A DNA stretch of 64,000 nucleotides from positions 310,001 through 374,000 of the forward strand of contig JADNRV010000035.1 of the NCBI GenBank assembly GCA_015499995.1. Reading direction: 5' to 3'. Position 1 is the first letter of the stretch; each line of letters starts with the position of its first letter. A model generated the notes under the pieces. That model was not told the origin of the DNA and did no database searches. It worked only from the letters and a program-made list of their open reading frames with translations. The DNA comes from Flammula alnicola. Its lineage: Eukaryota; Basidiomycota; Agaricomycetes; Agaricales; Strophariaceae. Shown here in pieces: positions 1 through 13,200 of this stretch. Both the position numbers and the translations under genes were made by a program.

Positions 1-617
1 CGGCCAGTGAATTCCGTATACTTAAAGGAAGACTTCCATGTGCGTACTTGTCCAAGAAGTCCATGGAGGCATTCTTTAATGTGATTCAGGCCCAGTCGAC
101 TCGGAGGTTATCATTAAATGCAAGGGGAAAATTTGAAGTTCGTCGCAACTTACCAAACTTTACGACATCACGTTGTTCAGTAGACTGGTCGAGGTTATTT
201 GACTGCGCACTTCCCGTTTTTCGAGGCCACCGCGACGCGCTCTTGCTCGAAGATAGGGGGTCTTGCTCGGGTGGATGACGCCAACATTACCCGATCAATT
301 TGATTTTCGGAGCTCACACGGAACCAAGCGCTCGTCGCCCATGGGTTAGCTCTCTGCTTGCAATTTGAACCATTCATCAAAGGATGTAGGTCGTCTGCAT
401 TTCATTTCAAGTTTTCCGTATACTCAAGGTTGTTCTTTCATTCATATGTAGTCGTTAGTTTCGTCTCTCAACATCAGAGGCAAAAGCAATCACAATCAGG
501 TTCAACGTCCCGATTGCACAACAAACTCACTTCTACCTGTACTTTGCCTTCATCTCTTTAAAGGACGGAGCCCGCGAAAACTGGACTTCCCTCCATTCGA
601 AGTACACTCTCTACCAG
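1..617. other. 5' flank without a recognisable gene
   Basis: I see no frame with recognisable protein character here. The stretch just before 618 should hold the promoter and 5' UTR of the amidohydrolase gene. Confidence 0.4.
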
Positions 618-3335
618 ATGGCAAACCCCGAGAAGGACGCGGCTGTGGCCAACACTTGTTCAAAAACTGGGTCAACAGGACAGCAACCACCACCATCCCA
701 TTCTTCAGCCCCGCCATACTGCAACTTGAAGATAATGGTTGCCGCGCTAGTCCTTTCGTTTGTTGCATATCATTTGTCATGGCATGAACAAGGTCTTCCC
801 GAGACGTATGCGCTTTGCTCTGAGGAGGGAAAGAAGATTTACACCGTGGATGAGGATAATGCGTCTGTCGAGTGCCTCCTCATACAGGGCTCGCGTATTG
901 TTGACTCTGGGGACCTCAGTAAGCATCATGCATCAGTTCTCATGTACCGTAAGTCGTGCATAGCATTCTTCCACTCACTTTCTTCCAGCTGCCATTAAGG
1001 AAAGGTCTAACTCCACCGCTGGTATGACCTCGGTCCCCGTCCGATACGCCCCCAAAGGCTCCATCATTATCCCAGGAATGAGTGGTACGATCTTGAAGCT
1101 TGCTTCGTTTTTATAGCCCTCTCAACGGCCTTTCTTAGATTCTCATTGTCACATTCTTGAATATGGCGCAAGTCGTTTGATTCCCCTCTCCGCAGGAAAA
1201 ACAGTCAAGGGTAAGTAAAGTGTCATGTTTCCTGCCCATGTTGCCCGTCGTCGTCCGCATCCAACTTAACCTTGAAGTTGATCAGAAACCGTGGCATTCG
1301 TGAGAGAGTACATTCAAGGAAACTCGGATCTTGAGCGCAATAAATCACGCGTTATAGAGGGCTGGGGGTGGGACCACGCATCATGGGACATTGCAAAAAT
1401 GCCAACATGGGTACGGATCAACAATCATTTACGACACGGGCGGGCGTCTGACTCTGACGTCTGGTATTTATAGGCCGACCTCGAGGCTGACCCCGTCGTA
1501 GCTGGCCGACCTGTGATTTTGCAAAGTCGTGATGGTCACGCGATTTGGGTGTCTCGGAGGACGCTTGAGGAAAATGCGCCGTTCCCCAATGCAATCGAGG
1601 GAGGCATTATCATACGTGATGGAGAGGGCAATCCAACCGGTAAATATTTTTGCTGTTCCTCATTGGATCCCATCCTTATTTCCGTGAACGATTTCTACGA
1701 TTTATCAGGCGTGTTCATGGATAATGCGCAGGATCTTATTGCTCGGCCGATTATGACCGATGATGACCTTGAACGTCGCTTCCGGATCTCAGTTGAGAGC
1801 GCGCTTGCAGTTGGGCTGACATCTTTACATGATGCTGGGTTAAATCCCGAGTCTCTCGCCTTCTTCAAACGGCGAGTTAACCATCGGGGTGAATTCAATA
1901 TCACTGATACTTTATTGATTTCAGACAAGCGGGAAAAGGGCCACTGCCGGTTCGTAGTCTCTACCTCAAGTAAAGTGAGAGTACCATCATTCAGTGCTGA
2001 CATGCCTCCGTTTTTAGCTTCGAATATACGGCATGACATACTTTGACGAACATGGGCAATATTGGGGTGATAAAATAAAACCGTTTGCGGCTGCTGCTGA
2101 TGAGCGGCTAAGTGCGAGGAGCATCAAAATCTTTGCAGATGGTGGGTACCAGTATCGTATCGATTGTTGAATCGCGCTTATCGACGACACGGCTGCTTTC
2201 CGCAGGTGCTCTGAGAACGGGCGGTGCCGCTGTGCGCACTGAATCATTACTCCATTCGTGACCTCACTGCTGACGCAAGATGCATTTGTTCTGCCTACTT
2301 TAGCTCTACGAGCCGTATTCCGACGACCCCTCAACGAATGGAGCTATGCGAATCTCAGCGGACGTGCTGAAGAAAGTCGTTCCTCGCTTCTTAAAAGATG
2401 GCTGGCAGGTGGTAAGTTCTATTTCCATGTCTGTCTGATAGATCTTTGGGGATATCTGATACGAATCGACCTCTTACGGTGTCTAGAACGTGCATGCGAT
2501 TGGAGATCGCGCCAATGGTATCGTTCTGGATGCATTCGAAGTTGCCCTCGAGGGAGTAAACGTTAGCACTCTCCGACCTCGTCTGGAACATGCCCAAATA
2601 ATGACGGAAGAGGATAGGAGACGTCTTGGTAAACTTGGCGGTATGTATGTTTATGCTTGATGCAAATCTGCCAAGGTTCTGAAATCTCGTTGTCATTATC
2701 TCACAGTGATTGCGAGTATCCAGCCGACGCATGCGTAGGTGTAATTGTATCCAACTCTCAGCAACGTGAATGCCTGACATGTGTTCCAGTATCAGTGATA
2801 TGTGGTTCGCTCAAGATCGCCTTGTAGGTACCCTTCCTTCGTAGAAGGTCTTTTTTTCAAACACGTGGTCAATTATTTAGGGCCCAGAACGCGTCAAAAA
2901 CTTATACGCATTCCGAGGCCTCATCAACAGTGGCGCACGCATCACCTTGGGGTCTGACTTTCCTGTTGAAGAAATCAATCCCTTAAAAGGCTTCTACGCT
3001 GCTATTACGAGATTGTCAACTGACGGCACTTCACCCAGCGGTCCTGGTGGATGGTGGGTCACTATATCATCCGCCCATTGATCCACCTCTCATATTTCTG
3101 CATTAATAGGTTCCCTGATCAGCGCCTCACCCGAATGGAGGCTTTACGCGGAATGACAATCGATCCGGCGTATGCTTCGTTCACGGAGACCAACCTTGGG
3201 AGCTTAATTCCTGGGAAACGAGCCGATTTTGTCATTTTATCTGATGATATCATGAGCATCCCAGCGGATAGAATTATGGAAACTAAAGTTCTTGCAACCG
3301 CACTAGATGGACGGGTAATGTTCGGAACGTTGTAG
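618..3335 (+). CDS. YtcJ-type amidohydrolase (amidohydrolase family 3), membrane-anchored
   Basis: Metal-dependent hydrolase of the amidohydrolase superfamily, YtcJ/Amidohydro_3 branch; these act on amide, formamide or imidazolone bonds, and the substrate cannot be told here. The ATG at 618 opens a Ser/Pro-rich leader of about 38 residues followed by a hydrophobic segment (MVAALVLSFVAYHLSW), so the enzyme is probably a type II membrane or signal-anchored protein. About ten exons join in phase. Visible family motifs in order: the metal-binding HxH as DSHCHILEYG (about 1140-1170), EGWGWDHASW, DGHAIWVS, GLTSLHDAGL, GALRTGGAA, HAIGDRANG, RLEHAQI, IASIQPTHA, GSDFPVE, and the C-terminal GSLIPGKRADFVIL. 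All expected metal and active-site positions appear present. The stop is TAG at 3333-3335. It is co-oriented with the kelch/MYND gene 400 bp downstream. Start and exon edges are by eye; the family call is firm. Confidence 0.88.
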
Positions 3336-3735
3336 AAGTATGTTCGCATCAAGTTCGCCTCGGAACATATTCTGGAGATAAAAATGCGTAATTAATTGCT
3401 TGGTTAATTAATGAGCGTCCTCCTCCTGAAATCTGTGTCCTCCGTTTTACCTGTCGTATGAACCTTGGTGAAATTTCAACTCAAGTTTCATTTCAACTCC
3501 AACAGTGCAACCTTTGTTCAAGCCAAAGCGTGACTGTTTGCCATCTCAGTACAATCCAAACAAGGCATGATATATGTTTTTCCGTTGATTTGCCGGATTT
3601 CTGAGTTCAGTTTTGCTTCGGTTTTCTCAGGACACAGGCTTTGGACCAAGGTTGCTCCTTCCTCCTCCTACGACCGAAACACGATCGGCCCTTTTCAGCT
3701 TCCGATAGCATTATCTATCTCATTTGACAATCGAA
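3336..3735. other. intergenic spacer
   Basis: 400 bp between two co-oriented genes. It holds an AT-rich imperfect palindrome at about 3389-3412 (TTAATTAA-type arms), which may belong to the upstream 3' end or the downstream promoter. Nothing else is recognised. Confidence 0.35.
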
Positions 3736-6112
3736 ATGTCTGCTATAAACGATGTTACCCACGACATTGAAAGACTCGGGCTCTCAAGGTGAGCGTACCT
3801 GCCTGGTCATGCATCACAGTTTTCTTCTTTATCTGATGATTTCCCCTTTCAACCACAAGCACGAGAGTTGGCGATACACTTTTTCGCATCGGAAATTACT
3901 CTTCAGCTAAAGAAGAATACCTTAAGGTTGCAAAGTCAATCGTTGGGCCATCATCCGAATTTCCAATATCTGCAAACGGTGGTGTAATATCTCAAAGATA
4001 TGCCACCTTGACCGATTCCCAGATAGTAGATTTGATGGGTTGCTTGAATGGATTGGCGCAATGTGAACGGAAATTAGGGAATAATACAGCGGTATGTCTC
4101 CAGATATGGCATATCAACGGCTGATTAATGTTTTCTACGACCTAACCAGGCGCTGCTTTGGTTGGAAGAGGTTCACATCATCTACCTGAACTTACGATTC
4201 TCTCGGGCAGGCAAGCTGTATGGTCCGTTCGTTCCACCTCCATTTACACTGTAATTCTAATCCCACGCTGGCCACAGATTGGACGCCGTGGTTCCCCGAG
4301 AACGTCGACTTCACAGTCCAGTACGCCAAAGCGCGAGCTGCGGCCGGCGACATCTTCTTGGAGTTAGGAAACACGGGTACCACTGTACATAGACGATGGA
4401 CAGCGCAAGAAATGATACCTACCTCCCACAACATTCGCGAACCAAGAATCTTGCGGACCATACTTTCTCGTGGTGGCACAAAGCACCTGATCTCGTTCCG
4501 CCACCCTGACCCTCAACTGGTGCACAAGATAACCGTTACGGACCCGTCATTGCAACTTTTAGGCTCCTGGAAAAAGATGAAGATAAAAAAAGCCGGTGGA
4601 CCAGGAAGGCGCATGGGGTTCAGCAGCTTCATATGGGACGGTAGATTCTTCACCTCATTTTTATTGCAAACTAAAACGCTCATTTTTTCCCTCATAGGTC
4701 GTCTTTATATCGCGGGCGGTCGAAAAGATTCTCTAGGTCCTTTTTATAGGGATATTTCTCCGTCGATTTGAATAAATTAGACGGTTGGAAATCAGAGCCC
4801 GACTACCCTCAACCGATGTCGCGCACAAGTGCGTTCTTGGGATGGCACACTCTCGTCTGCCCAGAACACAAAAGAGTGTATCTCTTCACTGGGCGCCCCG
4901 CTCTGGACTTCTTCGATCTTACCACAAAAACCTGGGGGTCTTTCACGACCAAGTTCGTGCATAGCGGCACCTCAGATACCCGAGCGGGAATTAAAAACTG
5001 GCCATACCCCAAAAATCAACTAACGGACTCGACGCAGCAGATCGTAAACGAAAAGCTCTACGTGTTCGGTGGGACACATGGCTCAACGAGCATCGGGTGT
5101 AACTTGTTCTTGGTGTTGGATTTGAAGACCAAAGAGTGGAGGAGGCTGAGCGGAACCGTCATGCCCACCAAAGACAGTGACGTTACGGTTCCTGGACCGC
5201 GAAAGACACCTAACGGCTGGGTGGATAACGCGAAGGATAAATTTTATCTTCTAGGCGGAGAGTGCGATCGTATGGGTGCTGCGCTATCAGGCGAGATGCA
5301 TGGAGGCGATTGCGGGCATCCATTCGATGATTTCTGGAGCTGGGATCTCACCGCGGAGAAGTGGACGAGAGAACGTCTGGTCGGGAATGTGCCAGCCCCG
5401 AGATCAGAGACGGCCTGCATTTATGTGAGTCCCAGTTTGAGTGTATCGGTATACCTCTCACTCCAACTTTCGTTTTCGTGATACAGAATCCTTTGTTGAA
5501 TAAAACGATCCTCTGGGGAGGATATAATCCGGACCTGCCAACTGACTATGTCGAGCAAGATATCAATTTTGGGTTTTCCTATTATGCCGACACGTTCATC
5601 TATGACGGACCACCTGCAAGCGAGACAGCTCAAACAACGTCACCACCAACAATCAGGAGAAAGTGGCAACAAGTCATTACCAAAGGGTTTCCGACCTATC
5701 GAGCCCAATCTCACTTACTTGTCGACCCTCAAAGTGGGAGGACGTACCTCTTCGGCGGTTTCACCAATAACGACTTTGTTCCTTCTCGGAAAAACGCTAT
5801 TTCACGCTCCTTCGGTGACCTATGGGAATTACGCATCGACTTGCCAGGGGGGCACTTCGAGGGAGTCGACGTTGAGGACGAGGTAAGGACCGCGCAGCTT
5901 GGTCCATGGCAGCGCTGCTTTACTTGTGGGTCTGCGGGACCCTGGAGAAAATGTGGAGGTACGCCTCGAGGTCTGGTCTCGCTTCACCTCATTGCTGACG
6001 CATTTTTTTGTCTGAAGGCTCGTGTCGCGGCCGAGCTTTCTTCTGCGATGCAGAGTGCTTAAAGGAAGGTTGGAAAGACCATAAAGCAGCGCACGACTGT
6101 AGGAAGCTTTAA
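3736..6112 (+). CDS. TPR-like/kelch-repeat protein with C-terminal MYND zinc finger (copy 1)
   Basis: Probable scaffold or regulatory protein; kelch propellers and MYND fingers both bind proteins, and no enzymatic role can be assigned. The ATG at 3736 gives MSAINDVTHDIERLGLS. A helical TPR-like N-terminus follows (DTLFRIGNYSSAKEEYLKVA). Kelch blades then read RLYIAGGRKDSLGPFYRD, LYVFGGTHGSTSIGCNLF, FYLLGGECDRMGAALSG, TILWGGYNPDLP and TYLFGGFTNNDFVPS. The end is a MYND finger: CFTCGSAGPWRKCGG, then SCRGRAFFCDAECL, then HKAAHDC; all eight Cys/His ligands are present. The stop is TAA at 6110-6112. Oddity: near 4756-4760 the frame breaks between YRDIS and DLNKLDGW; one base appears to be missing relative to the paralogue at 18107-20487. 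If that is an assembly error the gene is intact, otherwise it is broken in the first blade. Confidence 0.8.
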
Positions 6113-6723
6113 CCATGACAAATGCTGCCGCTGTGTAGGTACTTTGTTAAATACACACTTCGGACGTTTATTTAGGCCATCTGCACATCCAATCATTCAA
6201 TCACGCGGGACGCGGGACTTGTGTACTTCATAACGTAGATCCACCGTTCTATTTTCAACTCGAGTTGATGCTGTCGAACGCAAATAAGCATTCTAGAGGC
6301 GTCAAAAGTCCGTTCCTTCATTGATTAGATTGCATCCGTTCACGACGTACCAAGCCAAATATAATTTGGCATCTCGCCCGAACAGCCTCCAGTCGATCCT
6401 TCCCTCGTGGCCGAAGAGATCTGGGGTCAAGATGCCGAACAGCGTATTTTGGTGGCGAACAACGTAAGGGACAGTAGAAAAAATGGAATCAGAGAGAGAG
6501 AGCGTTCATAGGGTATGGCGATATTTCGACGCGAAAAAAAGAAGACAGATAGACTGGTACATCTACAAGTACACGACGACGACGACAAAAGTCTTTACTT
6601 CTTGCACCAGGACCGCATGACAGGGGGGTTTAAATATAAATGTGTCGATGAGAAAAGAGGAATAGCGGAATAAGGCGTGTTTATGGATGAGAAATGCGAA
6701 TAGAAAATTAATAAGCCTAAAGC
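6113..6723. other. spacer between convergent genes
   Basis: Holds the 3' UTRs of the kelch gene (+) and the Zn2Cys6 gene (-). A short (ACG)n run lies at about 6571-6587 and a GA run near 6492. No gene is seen. Confidence 0.35.
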
Positions 6724-9700
6724 CTAAGAACGAAGGAAGGAAGGCACTGAGTATTCAGGAGGGAAAGGGAGCTCGATATTTCGCGAATTGCAAGCCTCGA
6801 TCAACTGCTGGCGCAAAGAGTTGCACCTATGTTGAATAGCTGGTTGTTTTTGTATTAGCGTGACGAATGAATACGGGAGACGATCTTCATACCAGGACAG
6901 GGCCATAATGCATTGAGGACATCAATTGGAATAAGGATTGACTTGGCGAGCTTTAGTGCGTCGTCCAGGGTCGGATCATGCGTCCACAACACCAGGCATC
7001 TAAGAGGGACGATTAGCCATCGACTGGGACAACTAGCGTTCAATTGATGAGGACTTACATCGCGAGTTGGTTGATGAACCAGTTGATACGATAGGGGCGG
7101 CGAGTAAGCTGGTGGGCTGCGGTGCTTGATAGCTGATGGACGAGCGCATTGACGCGGCGGATGACTTGATCTTCGTAGAAGACTACAATATGGAGATGAG
7201 AACATGGACAATGACGAGACAACACGGGAGTGACTTACGCCAATCCTCAGCCTGTTTACGCTTGAAGATGGGTCCTGGAGCAGTCCTACCGTTCTCAAGG
7301 CCATGGAAACTACTATGAACATGAGTCATATTGCGACTCGCCATATGAGAGAGAAACTAACCTGCGGAGCGCTTGAGCAACCAGCATGCGAGTACTACAG
7401 CGCGGTCAGACCAAAAGGTAACAAACGAGAAAAAAGAGACTTACTTATGGATGTACTCTCGGCACGTGTATATGAGAGTCGTATCAAGGTTGCACCGATG
7501 GACGTTGAGCGAGTCCTCAATCGCCTGCACTTCGAGGAACGCCTCATGTGCCTGTTCAGCACGTTCTTCGTCCTGACTCGGCTCGCGGAATCGATTGCAG
7601 AAATTCCACAGCAACATGCTTCGGCAGTACAGGCCCCAGACGGACTCTTTGGGGGAGAGAGCGTCGGAGGCACGATACGCCGGCGAAACACGGTCGAGCA
7701 CTTCGCCTGGGAAGAGCAATCCGAACTGTAAATAAGAAGAGTGTAGGGTTTAAGGTGAGACATATGACGACGGTGGAGTCTAGAAGATTACTCACGTTGG
7801 CAGGGTCGCATATGTAAAATCTGGGGGTTCTTCGTTGAAGGCCTCACAGCGAGCAACGTACTCGGAGATCAGGGTGAGAGCAGACCAGCAGAGCCGACGG
7901 ATCTCTTCATCTCTGACCTCATTGTTGCTCCAGTTCGGATCCCAAGGAAGGATGAACGGGCGGTTAGAATAATGATCCACGGGCTCCTGGGCGTCGAATG
8001 GTAAGCAGGCGCACTTGCGGTCCTTGTTGTATTCGTCGATGCCGCTCTCAACGAGCACCATGGGGACGGTGTTCGGTGAGAAAAGACAGACATCGCGATC
8101 GCCAGTGTCGATGGTAGTGAGAGAGATATTACGAATGAGCTGGTCGAGACTGATGAGAACATTGGTTGCTCTGCCAGCGGAGTGATTGGGGTATGCGGAG
8201 GATTCAAAGAGCGAGAGAATCTATGAGAGATTAGGGATCAGGATGGATACCGACACAAGAACTTGGTGACGGAGCACTTACGAGAGCAGCCTCGGCGAGA
8301 GTAGCGTCGAGCCATTGAAATCGTAAAGCATCCTCGAAGGCGGCGTGGGCATCGTTGGCAAGCATCATAGCTTGTTGCAAGCCGATGGGCCCTCTTCAAG
8401 GGCACTTGATTTCATAAGCTTCGCCATCGCGAGAATAGCAAGAATAAAGGACGGTTGGATAAGCAAGCGTTCGTCTTCACGATATAGTCGTTTAATCAAA
8501 AAGGTCAGGTTGATGAAAGAAAGGAGGTGGCCGGTGTTATTAACGCTAGGTCGAGTTGCGTCAGTCGGGTACATCAAAAACATACGATGAAAGGAAAGCC
8601 TCACAGAAAGGTAAGTTCAGCGGTGATCCCGGTCAGGCTTAGAGAAAGAAAGTGAAGTTAGGGCGACGGTTACGATAAGGACGAAGGATGCGACGACTTA
8701 CGAATGTGTCCTCATGATCTTGTCCCACCATATTTTCTGCTCGGTTTCAATTGTAGGTGATGTCGGGACGGGGAATTTGCGATGGTGTGTGTCTGGAAAT
8801 TGGAAAGTATTTACGTCGAGTTGGCGTGGATAGGACGATTTTGTATAGGAACCTTGATCGTACATATACGATGGTGTTCGACGATAGGGCGTCGACAAGT
8901 CATGCTGAGGAGGGAAAGAGTGCTGAGAGACGCATCTGTGCGCGGTGGCGAGGACGTCTCATACCTTGTAGTGGGCGTCTTCATCCGAGGGCATCCTTAG
9001 GTCAGTGGGCGAAGGGGGAGCCTGACCCGAGTGGGGGTGAATGTGAGAGTAGTGAGGATCTTGCTGGTGACGATCTAAGTGGCGAAAGGTGGTGGGAGAA
9101 GGACGCTTTGGTTCCTGCTGCAAATTTTCTTTCACTCTCGACGGTGGAAGTTCACGTTGCTCAGTTGATCTCTCGGTTGTAGTTCGTTTGCGTTTCGGGG
9201 GTGGAGGAGCAGAGCCATCTGCAGGCCTCTTTTTACATGATCGTTGACGCGTACCAGGACGCTTATCAGGCCCTCTTCGCTTTGGAACCAAGTCGTACTC
9301 GCATTCGTTTGATCTTCGGACGCAGTTGTTGCAAACGGGTCTTGTTGAGTCGCATCGAATTTTGCGGCTACGACTAAGGACAGGGTAAGGAAGACAATTT
9401 ACGGGTGAGTATTCCGTTAAAAGGCTTAATGAAAAGTCATAAAGCAATGAGCGAACTTACCACTGACGACAGGCTATGACAACGGAAGATATCTCCTTGC
9501 GTGATTCTCTGGGAGAAGTACTCGCCTCAGCGGCGGGAGAGGCATCTGAGCGCGCACTTGTAGAGGGCACGAGAGATGACCTGTGATCAGCTTCCATGGG
9601 CATTGAGGAAGAGTTTCCAGAGGGTCGTGTATATGAATGGTCATGGGAAGGTCCACCAGGCAACCGTCGCTCGGTGGTGGGACTATATCGAAAGTCGATG

Positions 9701-10083
9701 TGTGTGTTAGGCTGGGGGGCGGAGGGGATACGCGAGGTGACAGGAGATTGGACAGCGAAGTCAATGCCGAGCTGGTTACGCGGGGGAATGGGGTACTGGG
9801 ACGGAAACGGAACTTGTCGGGCGCTAGACGAGTTCGGCAGCTCTATGTCAAGGATCGGCGGCTGTTGGGCATTCAAACTGTGGCCGTAGTCATACTGCGC
9901 CCCAATTGACTGCTGCACATCCTGATACCGGACTTTATTAACGGAACGAGTGAGAATGCGAAAGGATGCGATAGCAACAAAGTACTTACAACTGTCACCG
10001 TGAGTAGGATATGGCGCACCGAAGACTGGAGAATGTAAACCAGAACCTTCTTCGCTCGACTGGGGCCCTTCTTCGGAAATCAT
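6724..10083 (-). CDS. Zn2Cys6 fungal-specific transcription factor
   Basis: Nuclear DNA-binding regulator with a Gal4-type binuclear zinc cluster followed by a fungal_trans middle homology region. The six-cysteine motif is built across an intron (exon ends near 9473, next exon starts near 9366): CRQCRSRKIRC then DSTRPVCNNCVRRSNEC, giving the canonical C-x2-C-x6-C-x6-C-x2-C-x6-C, followed by the basic linker PKRRGPDKRPG. Downstream exons carry fungal_trans-like sequence such as WDPNWSNNEVRDEEIRRLCW and FPGEVLDRVSPAYRASD. The first ATG in the long N-terminal frame is at 10083 (MISEEGPQSSEEGSG), leaving about 195 Ser/Pro/His-rich residues before the zinc cluster. An upstream exon is possible because the open frame continues to 10263 without an ATG. 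The C-terminus is unresolved: one frame stops at 6855 (after DVLNALWPC), another plausible tail stops at 6724. The target is unknown. Confidence 0.78.
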
Positions 10084-10299
10084 TTGAGGCTGAAAGGGGA
10101 GTATATGTCGGCGGTGGTGTTGGCGACCATGACTTGGGTGGTGGTGGAAGGGGAGAGAAGGGAGCAGGGGCGGAGGACGGCTCTGATTGTCTATATCTAA
10201 AGCCACGCGAGATGGGGGAAACAAGAATGGGGAAATCCAAGAGTGCCCACGGTAAATCGCCACAAAGTCTTATGAAACGCTTGCTTGATTAGAAGATCA

Positions 10300-13200
10300 G
10301 AAGATATCATATGGATCTCTTTTTTTCCGTCTCTCCGCAATACCTTCCCAAGTCGTGATTATCAGCGACCCTTTATTTCCTCTGCAGTTGCCTGGCGAGT
10401 CCTTTTGTGGCGCTGCGACCACTCTCGCCGCGGAAAATCGTCGGTTGCGCAATACGAAGAAGTAAAAAAAAACATATTTCTCTCTCCGCACAGAGACATG
10501 CCCCAATCCGGGAGTCACAGCATGTCACAGATTCTCCTTTTCTCTCACGCGGGTCGGAACCGGGACCATGGTACCTGGTCGCGGCGCACGTGAGTCCTTC
10601 CCACCATTGTCATTTGTCCCCTCCTCCTCCTGCACCTCTTTGTATCCAAAGTTCTTTCTTGGTTCACTCCTCTGTGGCCTAGGAAACGCTTGTCCTCATA
10701 TCCACCTCTTTTCTGCGTTCCCTCCTTTTCTTCTGACCGAATAGCCCGCAATCCACTGCGACCCTGTGGTTGTACTTTACTCCCTTCCATTTTTAGACAA
10801 TCGGCAATGGTTTGCTCTCCTGAGGTCCCATTGGGATGACTGTCATCTCTCTCCTCCCTAGTACGTGTCGCAGCTCCTCCTAAGACTGCTATCAATTCTC
10901 ACCCTATCTGCGTCTCCAGATCTCTTTGGGGAAATTACTGGATCCCTGTTTTGTCGTCGCTGGATCTTCGCGAGTCTTCTCTATTCTTCGCCAATATATC
11001 GGCTGGAGCCTCATTCATATGTATCTGTATCTGTATGTATCTGACTTTTCTTTTTTTCTTTCTCCTCGGTGCGACACCTCTTTATCTCCTTCGCTGATGG
11101 TCTGGAACAATTACCCCGATTAGTACTATTTACTCTGGTGTCGAGTCCACCCCAACATACGTAATATGTATCACTGACATAATGTATGAGCGCGCCCAGA
11201 TTCCGAGTCGTGCCTCCAGCGAGCGCATCCGTTGACACGTTTGATTTAATGAGGATGATGCGTCTCTCGGGACCCGATCAGCCTGCATATTTATGGACGA
11301 TCAAATAATTTAATATTCAAAAAAAATTCAGATCACCGGTCTCTCATGGTTTCGTGACTCATGGTCCATTCCTCGTACTCATCCATCATGTTCGAATCCA
11401 GTCCATATGTTCTCACTGGTAAACCTCTCCCCTCTTGTCAACAACGTAGATACGACGCCACCGCAGCGACCAGTCGCGATAGCAAGTGCGTAGAGCTGAG
11501 TTCAAATAAAATAGCATTCAGAGTCTTTCCTTTACAATTCTCTCTCCCAAGCACGGCCCTGGCGTTACCCACAAGATTTCGAAAGGCATCAGGGTCTCCG
11601 AAACATTTTCTCACCTCCGGGTCCTTCGCTTGGCTCAGCCTCGTCGAACTCCCGACGCGCGAGAAAAATATCGAGAAAAAGGCTATTTCTTTGTCTCTCA
11701 TTGTCCCGTGACAAAAGACCGACTTCCTCTGAGTTTGACCGAAAAAGAACTCCAGTGGCTCCGCAGAACAATTACTGCGGAAGAAACGAATATCCAATCC
11801 ACTTGGACACCCCACTCAAACTCCCTGAGAGAGAGCGACTGGTCTTTCAATTACAGGGCGGGGGTGCTAGTAGGTGCTAGTTACGATTGGCTACCTCTCC
11901 TGACCAGAAGCGCAATCGCAACTAGACCGGGTCTGTGTGACCGCCAGGACGTTCTCGAGCCTGGCACATATCATTATGCATCCGTACATCTTGACCGAGT
12001 CGGGTTAGCGCTCAGTGCTCAGCAGCTCTGGGCGGGTCCAAGTGCGAGTGCGACATGTCGTGAACGCGCCTTCCCGGTGGCGTCTGAAACTCATCTCCAC
12101 GTTATCAGCGGTTATCACGTTGTTTCGGCTTGCAAGCGATAACCATGCCCGCAGCCCTTCACTCAGGGCCCCCTCGTGCCGGGCGCTGCCTAATGCCAAC
12201 CCTAAGCCATACCGCTAATTGACACCATGTCGTACGTCAATTGGCGATTGTTACTTAACTTATTTTATCAGCAGACGCTAGAACACTCTCAGGGCGCAAG
12301 CCAATAACGTTACGGTGCGAACGCTCGCACCGCACCGCCTTCGCCACCGCCGCTATGGTCCGGGCGTCGACTCTACACTGTGAAGGTCAGATGCGTCTTT
12401 CCGCAAGACTGAGACAATATCCCGCCTTTCAAAACTAGGGCTCTCTTCACTACCACTGTCATCTGTTGCGCACGTCAAATAACACTAATTTTTTAATTAA
12501 CCATTTAGCGAGGCTAGATACCTATCTCACCCTAGCTTCCTTCACAGAATCGGATGGTCGTATGTTTGTCAAATTTTCAAACCTTGAAGCACTGCGCAGA
12601 TTCGACATTCATTAGTCGGTAAGGGGATACTCTCTACATGCTACATAGATTCAAACTGAGGCTAGAGCGCATATTAAACTTTGGGCTCGCATTTTTACCG
12701 AGCTGGTAAGTACCAAAGAGGATATTCTTCATAGAACCACACTGACAGCTATTTCCAGAACATACGTCGATAGCAATCGTCATGGGTCTTTGATATGCTG
12801 TCGCTCCTTTGTTGTTATCACAAAACATCCAATCACGGTGAATTCCTATCCACACTACTGCACATACGCCTCGTGCGATTCGACGCAGACCGACGATAAA
12901 ATCTGTACTTGCCTACTCGAGACAATATGTATGCGCCTCCGCGAAATCACAGGGCGACGACTCAATAGATGTGCTTGGGTGCAGTCCATTTATCGCGCCC
13001 ATCCGGCCGTAGGAGTTCCGACGCCTTAGGTGACATAGCTTGCCATTGAACGACGTCATCCTGAACGACCATGTCCACGTATCTAGGTTCTAGACATTGT
13101 GCATACGTAGGTTGGGGTCCATCTTATTCTATGTATATCTGACGATCCATTCGCAGGACTCTCACTACGCCCACATGAGGTCACTCCTCATCTCTCCACA

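Noticed and set aside
7303..7817. Plus-strand frames of up to 142 residues
   Set aside because: Antisense to exons of the Zn2Cys6 transcription factor.
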